From Dyella lipolytica (GTDB lineage: Bacteria; Pseudomonadota; Gammaproteobacteria; Xanthomonadales; Rhodanobacteraceae), in NCBI RefSeq assembly GCF_030160075.1, contig NZ_BSNQ01000003.1:1182556-1246555 (forward strand): a stretch of DNA of 64,000 nucleotides, written 5' to 3'. The number at the start of each line of letters is the position of its first letter. Position 1 is the first letter of the stretch. Below, in pieces: positions 18,923 to 27,930 of this stretch. The notes under the pieces were generated by a model that saw nothing but the letters and a program-made list of their open reading frames with translations, was not told where the DNA came from and did not search any database. The position numbers and the translations under genes were made by a program.

Positions 18923-19344
18923 GCCTGCCGCTCATCGTCGACAAGGGCACGCAGAATCGGACATTGCTCCGGATCACCGCGCCCGGGACAAGCTTCGATC
19001 AATTGCTCCAAGCCCTGGCGAATGCGGGTGAGTTCGGCGATGCGCGCATCGATATTGGCAAGCCGTTGCTGCGCACGTTGCCGCACCGCTTTGACGCCAC
19101 GATGCCGATCTGCCGATAGCGCCAACAGCTCGCCGATTTCTTCCAGCGTGAAACCCAGACCCTTGGCACGGCGGATAAAGCGCAACCTGCTGATCGTCGT
19201 TTCGTTGTAGCTGCGGTAACCCGACGCACGTCGCAGCGGTTCGGGTAACAAGCCTTCGCGCTCGTAATAGCGAATGGTGTCGATGGGGACGCCGGCGCGC
19301 TTGGCGACGGTGCCGATGGTCAAGGAGGGCGTTTGAGTGTTCAT
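18919..19344 (-). CDS. MerR family metal-responsive regulator (CueR/CadR/PbrR type)
   Basis: 141 residues. N-terminal winged helix ([29 protein letters not shown]), long dimerisation helix (about 80-115) and a metal-binding loop with two cysteines in [20 protein letters not shown]. The C-x(8)-C spacing resembles Cu(I)/Zn/Cd sensors; location before copA points to copper. The ATG at 19344 falls about seven bases after the -10 of the MerR-type promoter, so the mRNA may be leaderless; an upstream in-frame TTG (19350) would overlap the promoter region. Confidence 0.92.
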   Translation of the reverse strand: MNTQTPSLTIGTVAKRAGVPIDTIRYYEREGLLPEPLRRASGYRSYNETTISRLRFIRRAKGLGFTLEEIGELLALSADRHRGVKAVRQRAQQRLANIDARIAELTRIRQGLEQLIEACPGRGDPEQCPILRALVDDERQA

Positions 19345-19350
19345 GGCCAA

Positions 19351-19382
19351 AGTCTAGACCCTGGATCAAGGTCCAGAGTCAA
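19351..19382 (-). promoter_or_regulatory. MerR-type promoter/operator of the merR-copA operon
   Basis: On the minus strand, -35 TTGACT (19377-19382) and -10 TAGACT (19351-19356) are separated by 20 bp instead of 17. The spacer is an imperfect palindrome, CTGGACC-TTGA-TCCAGGGT. The overlong spacer with a central dyad is diagnostic for MerR activators that underwind DNA on metal binding. It would drive merR and copA as one autoregulated unit. Confidence 0.85.
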
Positions 19383-19492
19383 GCATCTCCTCACTCCGCC
19401 AAAAAGCGGACCGATTTCGCTATTCATTTTCCAGCCAGCTACTCGGCCGCCATCCCAGTAACCTTGCGCGACCTTCAGCGCGGACCTACAGA

Positions 19493-21343
19493 GTGCACAC
19501 GGAAAACTCCGAGCCCCACACACGTGCATCGCTGCCCGTTGCCCCTTCTTTGGATCCAACCCTAGCCGCCGCACACATGCCGCGGCAGTTCCGGCCGCTC
19601 GACAGCCGCGTTCTTTGGATCAGTTTTGTCGCCATGTTGCTGGGTGGAGCCGTCGCCTTGGTCGCCAAGCTGCTGACGGGGCTCATCGGTTTGTTCACGA
19701 ACTTGGCCTTTTACGGGCGCTGGAGCTATGACTTCAGCAGTCCTGCCGGCAACCATCTCGGTTTGTGGGTCATCGCGGTACCGGTGATCGGCGGTTTGGT
19801 CGTCGGCGCGATGGCGCGCTGGGGTTCGCGGGCCATTCGTGGTCACGGCATTCCGGAAGCGATGGAGCAAGTGCTGCTCAACGAAAGCCGTATTCCTCCG
19901 CGCATCACCTGGCTGAAGCCGGTGTCGTCGGCGATCGCCATCGGCACCGGCGGACCGTTCGGTGCCGAAGGTCCGATCATCGCTACCGGCGGCGCGCTCG
20001 GTTCGCTGATCGCCCAGCTGATGCATGTCACCGCGGACGAACGCAAGACATTGCTGGCGGCAGGCGCCGCGGCGGGCATGGCGGCGGTGTTCTCGGCACC
20101 CATCTCCGCCGTGCTGCTTGCTATCGAATTGCTGCTATTCGAGCGCCGTGCACGTTCCTTGATTCCCGTGGCGCTGGCGGCCACCGTCGGCACTGGTGTC
20201 CGCTACGTGCTGGAAGGCAACCAGGCGATGTTTCCGATGCCGGACATCGCTACGCCTACCCTGCCCGCGCTGGCGACTTACGTCGTGCTCGGCCTGCTTG
20301 TCGGTGTAGTCAGCGTTGGCGTCACGCGCCTTACCTATGCCATCGAAGACGCTTTCGAGAAACTGCCCATTCACTGGATGTGGTGGCCTGCGCTGGGTGG
20401 CATCGTGGTCGGCATCGTCGGTTACTTCATGCCGCTGACGCTTGGCGTCGGGTACACCAACATTGCGGCGGTACTCGCCGGACAGATCGGCCTTGGCACC
20501 ATGCTTGCGCTTTGCTTGCTGAAATTGCTGTCGTGGTCGGTGGCGCTGGGCAGCGGTACATCGGGCGGTACGCTTGCGCCGCTTTTCACGATCGGCGGTG
20601 CTTTGGGTGGTGTGCTGGGCCTCGGTCTGACGACATCGGCACCGTGGCTGCAAGTCGACCCGCATATGGCGGCACTGGTATGCATGGCCGCCATCTTCGC
20701 GGGCGCGTCGCGAGCATTTCTCACCTCGGTGGTGTTCGCGTTCGAGACCACCCAGCAGCCGCATGGATTGCTACCGTTGCTAGGTGCTTGCGCTGCGGCC
20801 TATCTGATCTCCGGTTTGATGATGCGCAATACGATCATGACGGAGAAGATCGTGCGGCGCGGTGTGCGCGTTCCTTCCGACTACGCTGCCGACTATCTGG
20901 ATCAGATTTACGTGCGGGATGCGTGCAGCCGGAATGTGGTGAGTTTGCGCGCTAGCCAGACGCTTGCCGAAACGCGTGCGTGGATGGCATCTCCGGGGAC
21001 ATCAACCAAGCACCAAGGCTTTCCTGTTGTCGATGACAACGGAGCGCTACGGGGTGTCGTGACGCGTAGACATCTGTATGACGCTTCGCTTGCCGATGAC
21101 GTTACGGTGGGTTCACTGGTGCAGCGCGCGCCGTTGGTTGTGCGGGAGGACCACACGCTGCGCGAAGCGGCCGATCATATGGTCGAGACAGATGTCGGTC
21201 GACTGATCGTGGTTGGCCAGCACGCACCGCATCGGATGGTTGGAATTATTACGCGCGGCGATTTGTTGGCGGCGCATGCCCGGAGATTGAGGGAGGCGCG
21301 CGACGCATCTCGGCATTTGGGGAAAAAGCCTGCGGCTCCCTGA
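19493..21343 (+). CDS. ClC family H+/Cl- antiporter with C-terminal CBS domains
   Basis: 616 residues counted from a GTG at 19493; an ATG at 19577 is a possible alternative. The ClC selectivity motifs are visible: GHGIPEAMEQ (GSGIP position), GPFGAEGPI (GxEGP) with the gating glutamate kept, and GSGTSGGTLAPLFTIGG. The gating Glu argues for a proton-coupled antiporter and not a channel. Two CBS domains follow (about 470-600: VRDACSRNVVSLRASQTLAE ... MVGIITRGDLLAAHARR), which often sense adenine nucleotides. Divergent from merR-copA. Confidence 0.93.
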   Translation: MHTENSEPHTRASLPVAPSLDPTLAAAHMPRQFRPLDSRVLWISFVAMLLGGAVALVAKLLTGLIGLFTNLAFYGRWSYDFSSPAGNHLGLWVIAVPVIGGLVVGAMARWGSRAIRGHGIPEAMEQVLLNESRIPPRITWLKPVSSAIAIGTGGPFGAEGPIIATGGALGSLIAQLMHVTADERKTLLAAGAAAGMAAVFSAPISAVLLAIELLLFERRARSLIPVALAATVGTGVRYVLEGNQAMFPMPDIATPTLPALATYVVLGLLVGVVSVGVTRLTYAIEDAFEKLPIHWMWWPALGGIVVGIVGYFMPLTLGVGYTNIAAVLAGQIGLGTMLALCLLKLLSWSVALGSGTSGGTLAPLFTIGGALGGVLGLGLTTSAPWLQVDPHMAALVCMAAIFAGASRAFLTSVVFAFETTQQPHGLLPLLGACAAAYLISGLMMRNTIMTEKIVRRGVRVPSDYAADYLDQIYVRDACSRNVVSLRASQTLAETRAWMASPGTSTKHQGFPVVDDNGALRGVVTRRHLYDASLADDVTVGSLVQRAPLVVREDHTLREAADHMVETDVGRLIVVGQHAPHRMVGIITRGDLLAAHARRLREARDASRHLGKKPAAP

Positions 21344-21370
21344 TCGGATACTCGCACGTCCGTTTGCTGT

Positions 21371-21403
21371 CTTTCCCTTCCCTCCGCTGGAGGGAGGGGA
21401 AAG
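21371..21403. terminator. Hairpin between convergent clc and exporter genes
   Basis: CTTTCCCTTCCCTCC and GGAGGGAGGGGAAAG form a 15-bp stem with one G-U type mismatch and a 3-base loop, exactly between two convergent stop codons. There is no strong U-run, so it is a probable but unproven bidirectional transcript end. Confidence 0.5.
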
Positions 21404-21407
21404 AAAA

Positions 21408-23252
21408 TCACACCAGCGCATCATCCGCAGCAACAAACCCACCCGTCTGCCGCTGCCACAAGCGCGCATACAACCCGCCATGCGCGATCAACTCTGCGTG
21501 CGTACCTGTTTCCACGACTAGTCCCTTATCCATCACCACCAGTCGATCCATTCGCGCAATGGTGGAAAGCCGATGGGCAATCGCAATCACCGTCTTTCCT
21601 TCCATAAGCAACTCCAGGCTCTCCTGAATAGCTGCTTCCACTTCGGAATCCAGTGCGGAAGTAGCTTCGTCCAGCACAAGAATTGGCGCATCCTTCAGCA
21701 ACACACGCGCAATCGCGATGCGCTGACGTTGCCCACCCGATAACTTCACGCCGCGCTCGCCTACATGCGCGTCGAGGCCACGGCGTTCTTCGCCATCGAT
21801 CAGGTTGGGAATGAATTCATCGGCACGCGCCTTGCGTATCGCTTCCAGCAACTGCGCTTCGCTGGCATCAGGCCGACCATAAAGCAAGTTATCGCGCACC
21901 GAGCGATGCAGCAGCGACGTATCCTGCGTCACCACGCCGATCTGCGAGCGCAGGCTTTCCTGCGTCACCTGCGAAATGTCGGTGCCGTCGATACGAATAT
22001 GGCCACCTTCCAGGTCATACAGGCGTAGCAGCACGTTCACCAGCGTGGATTTGCCGGCGCCGGAAGGACCTACCAAGCCGATCTTCTCGCCGGGCCGCAC
22101 GGCCATGTTCAAGCCGGCGATCACACCACCCTGCTTGCCGTAATGGAAATGAATGTCGTCGAAGCGCACTTCGCCGCGGACGACTTCCAACGGCATCGCG
22201 CCTTCGCGATCCTGCACGGCGCGCGGTTGGGCGATGGTGGTGAGGCCGTCCTGCACGGTGCCGACGTTCTCGAAAATGCCGTTGACCACCCACATGATCC
22301 AACCGGACATGTTGTTGATGCGAATCACCAGGCCGGTGGAAAGCGCGATCGCGCCGACCGTGACCTTGCCTTCGCTCCACAGCCACACCGCCAGCGCCGA
22401 CGTGCCGACGATCAGGAAACCGTTGAGCGTGGTGATGGTGGCGTCCATCGCCGTGGTGAGACGGGTCATACCGCGCAGCTTTTCCGTCTGCTCCGCCATG
22501 GCTTCGGCTACATAAGCTTCTTCGCGCTGGGTGTGCGCGAAAAGTTTGAGCGTCAGCACATTGCTGTACCCGTCCACGATGCGCCCCATCAACTTGGAAC
22601 GCGCTTCCGAAGCCAACCACGAACGTTGCCGTGTGCGTGGAATAAAGAAATATAAGGTGCCGACATAGGCGAACAGCCACACCACCAGCGGCGCAGCCAG
22701 CCAAACATCGGCCTTGGCGAACATCACAATGGCGCTGCCGGTGTAGATAGCCACGTACCAGATCGCATCGACAATTTGCACCGCCGACTCACGCAGCGAG
22801 GCGCCGGTCTGCATGATGCGATTGGCGATACGTCCGGCGTAATCGTTCTGGAAAAAGCCCAGACTCTGGCGGATCACGTATCGATGGTTCTGCCAGCGGA
22901 TGCGGTTGGTGAGATTCGGCACGATCGCCTGATTCACCAGCAGATCGTGCAGCCCGATAAAGACTGGGCGCAGCACCAGCGCCACAAAACCCATCCACAG
23001 CAATTCGCGGCCGTGGATCTGGAAGAAAGCCTGGCCCGGTACCCCTTTGGCCATATCGACGATGTTGCCGATAAAGCCGAACATCGACACTTCTACCAGG
23101 GCCACACCAAAGCCCACCACGATCGCGGCGGCAAACACCGGCCACACCTGGCGCAGGTAGAACACATAAAAGCCCCCCACCGACTGCGGCGGCATGCTGT
23201 CGACGGGTTCCTTGAAGGCATCGATCAGGGATTCGAACCAGCGGAAGATCAT
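21408..23252 (-). CDS. ABC exporter, fused permease-ATPase (MsbA/MdlB-like)
   Basis: 614 residues from the Met at 23252 (MIFRWFESLIDAF), preceded by GGACGA. The frame is open much further upstream, but that part is not exporter-like. Six membrane helices (about 40-330) are followed by the ATPase domain with Walker A GPSGAGKSTLVNVLL, signature LSGGQRQRIAIARVLL, Walker B ILVLDEATSALDSE and the H-loop AIAHRLS. Half-transporter that should homodimerise; the substrate (lipid or drug) cannot be told from sequence. Divergent from the MscS gene. Confidence 0.93.
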   Translation of the reverse strand: MIFRWFESLIDAFKEPVDSMPPQSVGGFYVFYLRQVWPVFAAAIVVGFGVALVEVSMFGFIGNIVDMAKGVPGQAFFQIHGRELLWMGFVALVLRPVFIGLHDLLVNQAIVPNLTNRIRWQNHRYVIRQSLGFFQNDYAGRIANRIMQTGASLRESAVQIVDAIWYVAIYTGSAIVMFAKADVWLAAPLVVWLFAYVGTLYFFIPRTRQRSWLASEARSKLMGRIVDGYSNVLTLKLFAHTQREEAYVAEAMAEQTEKLRGMTRLTTAMDATITTLNGFLIVGTSALAVWLWSEGKVTVGAIALSTGLVIRINNMSGWIMWVVNGIFENVGTVQDGLTTIAQPRAVQDREGAMPLEVVRGEVRFDDIHFHYGKQGGVIAGLNMAVRPGEKIGLVGPSGAGKSTLVNVLLRLYDLEGGHIRIDGTDISQVTQESLRSQIGVVTQDTSLLHRSVRDNLLYGRPDASEAQLLEAIRKARADEFIPNLIDGEERRGLDAHVGERGVKLSGGQRQRIAIARVLLKDAPILVLDEATSALDSEVEAAIQESLELLMEGKTVIAIAHRLSTIARMDRLVVMDKGLVVETGTHAELIAHGGLYARLWQRQTGGFVAADDALV

Positions 23253-23427
23253 GGCGCGTCGTCCAGTTGTCGGGCCATAGAGATGGGGATCGAACCGGCA
23301 ATATACAGGGGGCGGCTCGTCACGTTTCCTTCGCGCAGGTACGCGACCTGAATGCCAACTACCCTCGAAAAGCCAGTCCTTGCAGGAACAATTGACCGTC
23401 CGGCACGTCACTTGGATCATGCAAGGT

Positions 23428-25863
23428 ATGCATATCTTCCTTCGTAAGGTTTTCATCCTGCCGCTCGCGCTGGGCCTATTCGTCTTCGGCACCCAGGCCC
23501 TCCATGCGCAGAACCCCACGTCGGCGCCGGCACCAGCCAGCGCAAGCTCCACGCAAGATCCAGCCCAGGCGCTGATAAGCCTCAGCAAACAGCTCGATAG
23601 CATCAAAACGACGCTGAGCAGCAATGCGACCAACGCACCGCTGAACGATTTGCGCAGCGAGGCCGGCACGGTGCAGCAGCAAGCCGATCAGTGGGTCGAA
23701 ACGCTGACGCCGCAAATGGATGGTGTGCAGGCACGCTTGACGGTACTCGGCCCCGTTCCGTCTGCCGGTGCTCCGCCGGAAACGGCAGCCGTCAGCCAGC
23801 AACGGCACCAACTCGAACGCGACAAGGGCAAACTGGATAGCGAGATCAAGCAGGCACAACTGCTCAGCCAGGATGCCGCCAAACTGACGACGCAGGTCGT
23901 TGAAACGCGTAACCAGCAGTTTCAGACCAAGCTCGCCACGCGTACCGGCTCGCCGCTCAGCATCGGCTTCTGGTCGAACCTGGCGCAGTCGTTTCCCGAA
24001 GACTCCGCGCGTTTGAAGCGCATCAAAGGTCTAGCACTTGAAGGCGGCAGCGCTGCGTGGCAACCCGAAAATCGCCTGCCGCTGATCTTGTGCCTGATCG
24101 GCGCGCTGCTGCTGATCGTGCCCGGCCGCTGGCTGGTTGAGCGCCTGATGCTATTCCTCGCTCGCCGCTACATGCCCGATGGACATTTCCGGCGCAGCGC
24201 GCTGGCGGTGATCTTCACCCTGACGGTGACCTTGTCGATCGGCCTGGCCGCGCGACTGATCTATCTCGCCTTCAACTGGAACGGAACGCTGGACGACGAT
24301 CTGGACACGCTCGCGCAATCGATCGTGCACACGCTGTTTTTGTCCGCGTTCATCGCCGGACTCGGACGCGCGTTGCTGGCGGTCAATCATCCTTCGTGGC
24401 GGCTGCCGGCGCTGGCGAACATCACCGCAAGCAAAATGCGCTGGTTCCCCTGGCTGTTGGGCGGCGCTTTCTTGTTGTTAGGGGTGATCGAACACCTCAA
24501 CAACCTGGCCGGCGCCAGCCTGCCGGCCACTGTCTGCACGCGTGCTGTACTCGCGCTGTTGATCACCGGTCTGGTAGGCGCTGCGCTGATACGGGTTAGG
24601 CGCATACGAAAGACGCTGCAACATGAAAGCGATAAACCCATCAAGCATCCGCTGTGGGTCGGCGCCCTCGTTGGTTTGGCGACGCTAGGTGTGGTCATCG
24701 CGTGGCTTTCGGTCTTCATCGGTTACGTTGCGCTCGCCTTCTTCATTTCATGGCAGATGCTGTGGATCGGCATGATCGTGGCGTCGCTTTATATGCTGTC
24801 GCATCTGCAGCACGATCTTTTCAACACCTTGCTTTCGCCGCACGGGCGCAGCGGCCATCGGCTGCAGTCTTCCTTCGGCGTTGCGCCGACCACGTTGGAA
24901 CAGGCGGCGACGATCCTATCGGCCGCCGTCCGCGTACTCTTGTTGCTGGTCGCCGTAGGCACACTGCTGATGCCGTTCGGCGGCGGTCCGCAGGATCTGT
25001 TTTCGCACATCGGCACCGTCTTCACTGGCTTGACCGTCGGCCAGCTGACGATCAAGCCCGGCGCGGTACTCAACGCGCTGGCAGTGTTCGTGGCTGGCAT
25101 GTTTTTGGTGCGCATCATCAAACGCTGGCTGGCCGAACAGCTGCTGCCCAAGACCACGCTCGATAAGGGCATGCAGAACTCCATCGTCACGCTGCTGAAT
25201 TACGTAGCCGTGGTGATCGTATTTGCATTGGCGCTAAAAACCGCCGATGTGAGTCTGCAAAGCCTGACTTGGATCGCCAGCGCACTGTCGGTCGGCATCG
25301 GCTTCGGTCTGCAGGCGATTGTGTCGAATTTCATTTCCGGCCTGATCCTGCTGGCCGAGCAACCGGTCAAGGTGGGCGACTGGGTAAGCATGCCCGGCGT
25401 TGAAGGCGATATCCGCCGCATCAATGTGCGCGCCACCGAGATCCAGTTGAGCGATCGCTCCACCATGATCGTGCCCAACTCGCAGTTCATCACTCAGAAC
25501 CTGCGCAACGTCACGCACGGCAATGCGCTGGGTCGCGTGAAGCTAAGCCTGCCGATGCCGCTCGATACGGATGCGGCGAAGATGCGCGAGATCATGATGG
25601 AGGCGCTGAACGCCAACACCGCAACTTTGGCCACGCCATCACCGGCGGTCACGCTGGACGACATCAACAATACGGCGATGACTTTCACCGGCGTAGCGTA
25701 CGTCCACAGTCCGCGTGAAGCGTCTGCGGTAAAGAGCGACCTGTTATTCGACATTCTCGCGCGCCTGGCCAAGGCGCAGTTGCCGTTGTCGACGCCGCAG
25801 AGCATGATCGTGCGCAACCTCGGCCCGCTGGGCGAAGACAGTCCGGCCGCACCTGGACAATAG
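23428..25863 (+). CDS. Large MscS family mechanosensitive channel with exported N-terminal domain
   Basis: About 811 residues. Signal peptide ending near ALHAQ, then a periplasmic coiled domain (about 25-200, many Gln and Leu heptads; DUF3772-like), several extra membrane helices (about 215-500) and the MscS core near the C-terminus: the pore helix and beta domain GIGFGLQAIVSNFISGLILL and EQPVKVGDWV. The gate opens under membrane tension to release solutes during osmotic downshock. Start uncertain: TTG 23380, ATG 23419 and ATG 23428 are all in frame; the last gives the cleanest signal peptide. Confidence 0.9.
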   Translation: MHIFLRKVFILPLALGLFVFGTQALHAQNPTSAPAPASASSTQDPAQALISLSKQLDSIKTTLSSNATNAPLNDLRSEAGTVQQQADQWVETLTPQMDGVQARLTVLGPVPSAGAPPETAAVSQQRHQLERDKGKLDSEIKQAQLLSQDAAKLTTQVVETRNQQFQTKLATRTGSPLSIGFWSNLAQSFPEDSARLKRIKGLALEGGSAAWQPENRLPLILCLIGALLLIVPGRWLVERLMLFLARRYMPDGHFRRSALAVIFTLTVTLSIGLAARLIYLAFNWNGTLDDDLDTLAQSIVHTLFLSAFIAGLGRALLAVNHPSWRLPALANITASKMRWFPWLLGGAFLLLGVIEHLNNLAGASLPATVCTRAVLALLITGLVGAALIRVRRIRKTLQHESDKPIKHPLWVGALVGLATLGVVIAWLSVFIGYVALAFFISWQMLWIGMIVASLYMLSHLQHDLFNTLLSPHGRSGHRLQSSFGVAPTTLEQAATILSAAVRVLLLLVAVGTLLMPFGGGPQDLFSHIGTVFTGLTVGQLTIKPGAVLNALAVFVAGMFLVRIIKRWLAEQLLPKTTLDKGMQNSIVTLLNYVAVVIVFALALKTADVSLQSLTWIASALSVGIGFGLQAIVSNFISGLILLAEQPVKVGDWVSMPGVEGDIRRINVRATEIQLSDRSTMIVPNSQFITQNLRNVTHGNALGRVKLSLPMPLDTDAAKMREIMMEALNANTATLATPSPAVTLDDINNTAMTFTGVAYVHSPREASAVKSDLLFDILARLAKAQLPLSTPQSMIVRNLGPLGEDSPAAPGQ

Positions 25864-25865
25864 TC

Positions 25866-26681
25866 GTGAGCTTCCTGTGCATCGTCCCTTCCCCACCGCT
25901 CGCCTCCGTGATCGAGGCGATCTGGGACTGGGACATGCCAGCCGGCGAATTCCGCTACGAACGCATTCTGCCGAGCCCCGCTGCGGGGCTCGTCATCAAT
26001 CTGCTCGAAGACGAAACGCGCGTTTACCAGGATGATGAAACGCGGCTATGTCTTCGCGCATCGGGCAGCGTGATCGGCGGCCCATACCGGCAAAGCTGGA
26101 TCATCGATACCGCCGAACAAGTGCGTGTGATGGGTGTGGTTTTTCGACCCGGTGGCGTGCATGCCTTGATCGGCCTCGATGCGGAAGAGCTCGGCAAACG
26201 CGATATCAATCTCGACGATCTATTCGGTGCCAACGCCCGTCGACTGCGGCAACGCCTGCTCGAGACGACAAGTCCGCGGCAGCGTCTGGAATTGCTGGAG
26301 CAATGGTTGCGCACGTGGTCGGATGATCCGTCGCCGGACGCGGTGGTCCTGCACGCCATCGCTCACCTGGGTTGCGTACCGGAAGTGCCCAGCATCGGCA
26401 GATTGCAGCGCGACAGCGGCTATTCGGCGCATCGTTTTGGCCTGCTGTTTCGCCGCCACGTGGGCATGACTGCCAAGCAATACGCACGCCTGATGCGCTT
26501 CCGCGCCGTGGTGAGCATGGCCCATCCGAATGCACAACCGGACTGGAGCCGCATCGCTGTCGACGGCGGCTATTGCGATCAGGCGCATCTCAGCCATGAA
26601 TTCCGGCGCTTCGCAGGCATTACGCCGTCCCAATTCGCGGCCATGCGCGGACCCTACCCCAATCACATACCGCTCGACTAA
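25866..26681 (+). CDS. AraC family transcriptional regulator with DUF6597-like sensor domain
   Basis: 271 residues starting at a GTG two bases after the channel stop, so probably cotranscribed. The N-terminal 150 residues resemble the DUF6597 beta domain (LPSPAAGLVINLLEDE ... SVIGGPYRQSWIIDT ... VVFRPGGVHALIG). The C-terminal AraC module has both helix-turn-helix units (VPSIGRLQRDSGYSAHRFGL and WSRIAVDGGYCDQAHLSHEF) and the family ending FAGITPSQFAAMRGP. Possible target is the VOC gene 80 bp downstream. Confidence 0.9.
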   Translation: MSFLCIVPSPPLASVIEAIWDWDMPAGEFRYERILPSPAAGLVINLLEDETRVYQDDETRLCLRASGSVIGGPYRQSWIIDTAEQVRVMGVVFRPGGVHALIGLDAEELGKRDINLDDLFGANARRLRQRLLETTSPRQRLELLEQWLRTWSDDPSPDAVVLHAIAHLGCVPEVPSIGRLQRDSGYSAHRFGLLFRRHVGMTAKQYARLMRFRAVVSMAHPNAQPDWSRIAVDGGYCDQAHLSHEFRRFAGITPSQFAAMRGPYPNHIPLD

Positions 26682-26760
26682 GCGGCTCGGAAAAATCTAC
26701 AAGACGTCATCGTGGTAGCGCATTAGGCTCTGAAAACCTTCCCAACCAGACACTAGCGCC

Positions 26761-27186
26761 ATGAACAAGGCAGCCATCGGCAGCACGATTATTCCCGGCT
26801 TGCGCTATCGCGACGCGCACGCCGCCATCGACTGGCTGTGCAAAGCATTCGGTTTCGAGAAGCAGGCGGTCTACGAGAATGATCAGGGCCACGTCATGCA
26901 TGCCCAGCTTGTCTATGGTGGCGGCATGGTGATGCTCGGCGATGCCCGTCATGACGGTTTCGGCAGGCACATGGCGCAACCCGACGAAATCCAGGGTCGC
27001 GAGACACAATGTGCCTATGTGATCGTCGCCGACTGCAAGGCGCATTATGAAAGAGCCAAGGCAGCCGGCGCCGTGATCGTCGAGGAATACGCCGAAAAAG
27101 ATTACGGCGGCGCCGGTTACGCTTGCCGCGATCCGCAAGGCCATCTTTGGAGCTTTGGCAGCTACGACCCGTGGCACATTCCGTGA
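26761..27186 (+). CDS. VOC superfamily protein (glyoxalase/bleomycin-resistance fold, PhnB-like)
   Basis: 141 residues forming the paired beta-alpha-beta-beta-beta units of the vicinal oxygen chelate fold: IIPGLRYRDAHAAIDWLCKAFGFEKQ in the first, CAYVIVADCKAHYERAKAAGAVI in the second, ending DPQGHLWSFGSYDPW. The Y-x-D-x-x-A-I-x-W opening and the terminal DPQGHLW are typical of the YycE/PhnB-like branch. Catalytic activity is not predictable. Confidence 0.9.
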   Translation: MNKAAIGSTIIPGLRYRDAHAAIDWLCKAFGFEKQAVYENDQGHVMHAQLVYGGGMVMLGDARHDGFGRHMAQPDEIQGRETQCAYVIVADCKAHYERAKAAGAVIVEEYAEKDYGGAGYACRDPQGHLWSFGSYDPWHIP

Positions 27187-27188
27187 TG

Positions 27189-27220
27189 TAAAAAAACGGG
27201 CCGGTATAAACCGGCCCGTT
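27189..27220 (-). terminator. Intrinsic terminator of the gene at 27247
   Basis: On the minus strand AACGGGCCGGT (27210-27220 side) and ACCGGCCCGTT (27195-27205 side) form a perfect 11-bp stem with a 4-base loop, followed by a run of U (A-run at 27189-27196 on the plus strand). Strong rho-independent terminator lying between convergent genes; its reverse has no U-run. Confidence 0.9.
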
Positions 27221-27246
27221 GTCGGAACTCTACAAGCTACGTTGGA

Positions 27247-27744
27247 TTACTTGCAGTTGCCGTCTTTGGCGGCGTGATAACCCGCTGCCTGCGCGTCCGC
27301 CGCACTCATGTACTTGCCTGCTTTGGTCTTGCCGTACCACTTGCCACCTTCGCAGTGGTAGGCCTTGCTCTTGGAACCGGTATTGACCCACACCTGCCCG
27401 GCGCCACCACCCGCGGCCGGCTCGGTCGCTGGCATCGACTTCGACGACATGCTCGACTTCGTTGCTGTGGGGGCAGCAGCGGGTGCAGTTGCTGCGGCCG
27501 GTGCGGCAGCGGCGGCGGCCGTGGAGGCCTTCGTGCTGGTGCCGGCACTGGAGCTGCCGCTTGCCGACTTGTCCACGCCCTTGTGCCCGTGGCAAGCACC
27601 TCTCATCGACGTGACAGTGACTGACGTACCGTCTTTGCACTGCACCGTCATACCACCTGCAGCCGGTGCGGCGGCCTGTGCATACACACCCGGGGCAGCC
27701 ATCACTGCGGCCGCCAGTACTGCGATCAACCCGAACGATTTCAT
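27247..27744 (-). CDS. Exported DUF3761-like low-complexity protein
   Basis: 165 residues from the Met at 27744 (GGAGGGA eight bases upstream). Signal peptide ending near GVYAQ. The segment VQCKDGTSVTVTSMRGACHGHKGV matches the DUF3761 pattern (Cys, Asp-Gly, GxCxxHxGV). A long Ala/Thr/Ser linker (about 75-105) leads to a second cysteine-containing module, WVNTGSKSKAYHCEGGKWYG and KAGKYMSAADAQAAGYHAA, a short domain I have seen at the ends of secreted nucleases and other exported proteins. Possibly a cell-wall or DNA-associated protein; function unknown. Confidence 0.8.
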   Translation of the reverse strand: MKSFGLIAVLAAAVMAAPGVYAQAAAPAAGGMTVQCKDGTSVTVTSMRGACHGHKGVDKSASGSSSAGTSTKASTAAAAAAPAAATAPAAAPTATKSSMSSKSMPATEPAAGGGAGQVWVNTGSKSKAYHCEGGKWYGKTKAGKYMSAADAQAAGYHAAKDGNCK

Positions 27745-27814
27745 CGTGATTCCCTCCGACATGAAAAGCCTCGATACAGGAAGCGCGCCGCCCTAGATGA
27801 ACGGTGTTCCCGCA

Positions 27815-27839
27815 GTGTCGTTTCAGCATGAAACGACAC
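27815..27839. repeat. Perfect inverted repeat GTGTCGTTTCA/TGAAACGACAC
   Basis: 11-bp arms with a 3-base loop, 70 bp upstream of the start at 27744, no U-run on either strand. It may be an operator or a 5'-leader hairpin of that gene. Confidence 0.5.
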
Positions 27840-27886
27840 GCCCAAGCGCCATGTGCCTACAGCGCTTGCGCTGGCAACTATGCCTG

Positions 27887-27911
27887 AAAAAGTCACCGGC
27901 AGGCGTGCCGG
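27887..27911 (-). terminator. Probable terminator of the esterase gene
   Basis: On the minus strand, the stem CCGGCA/TGCCGG (27896-27911, 4-base loop) is followed after four bases by a U-run (plus-strand A-run 27887-27891). It lies 20 bp past the esterase stop codon. Confidence 0.55.
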
Positions 27912-27930
27912 CCTACAAAATCTTACGGAG

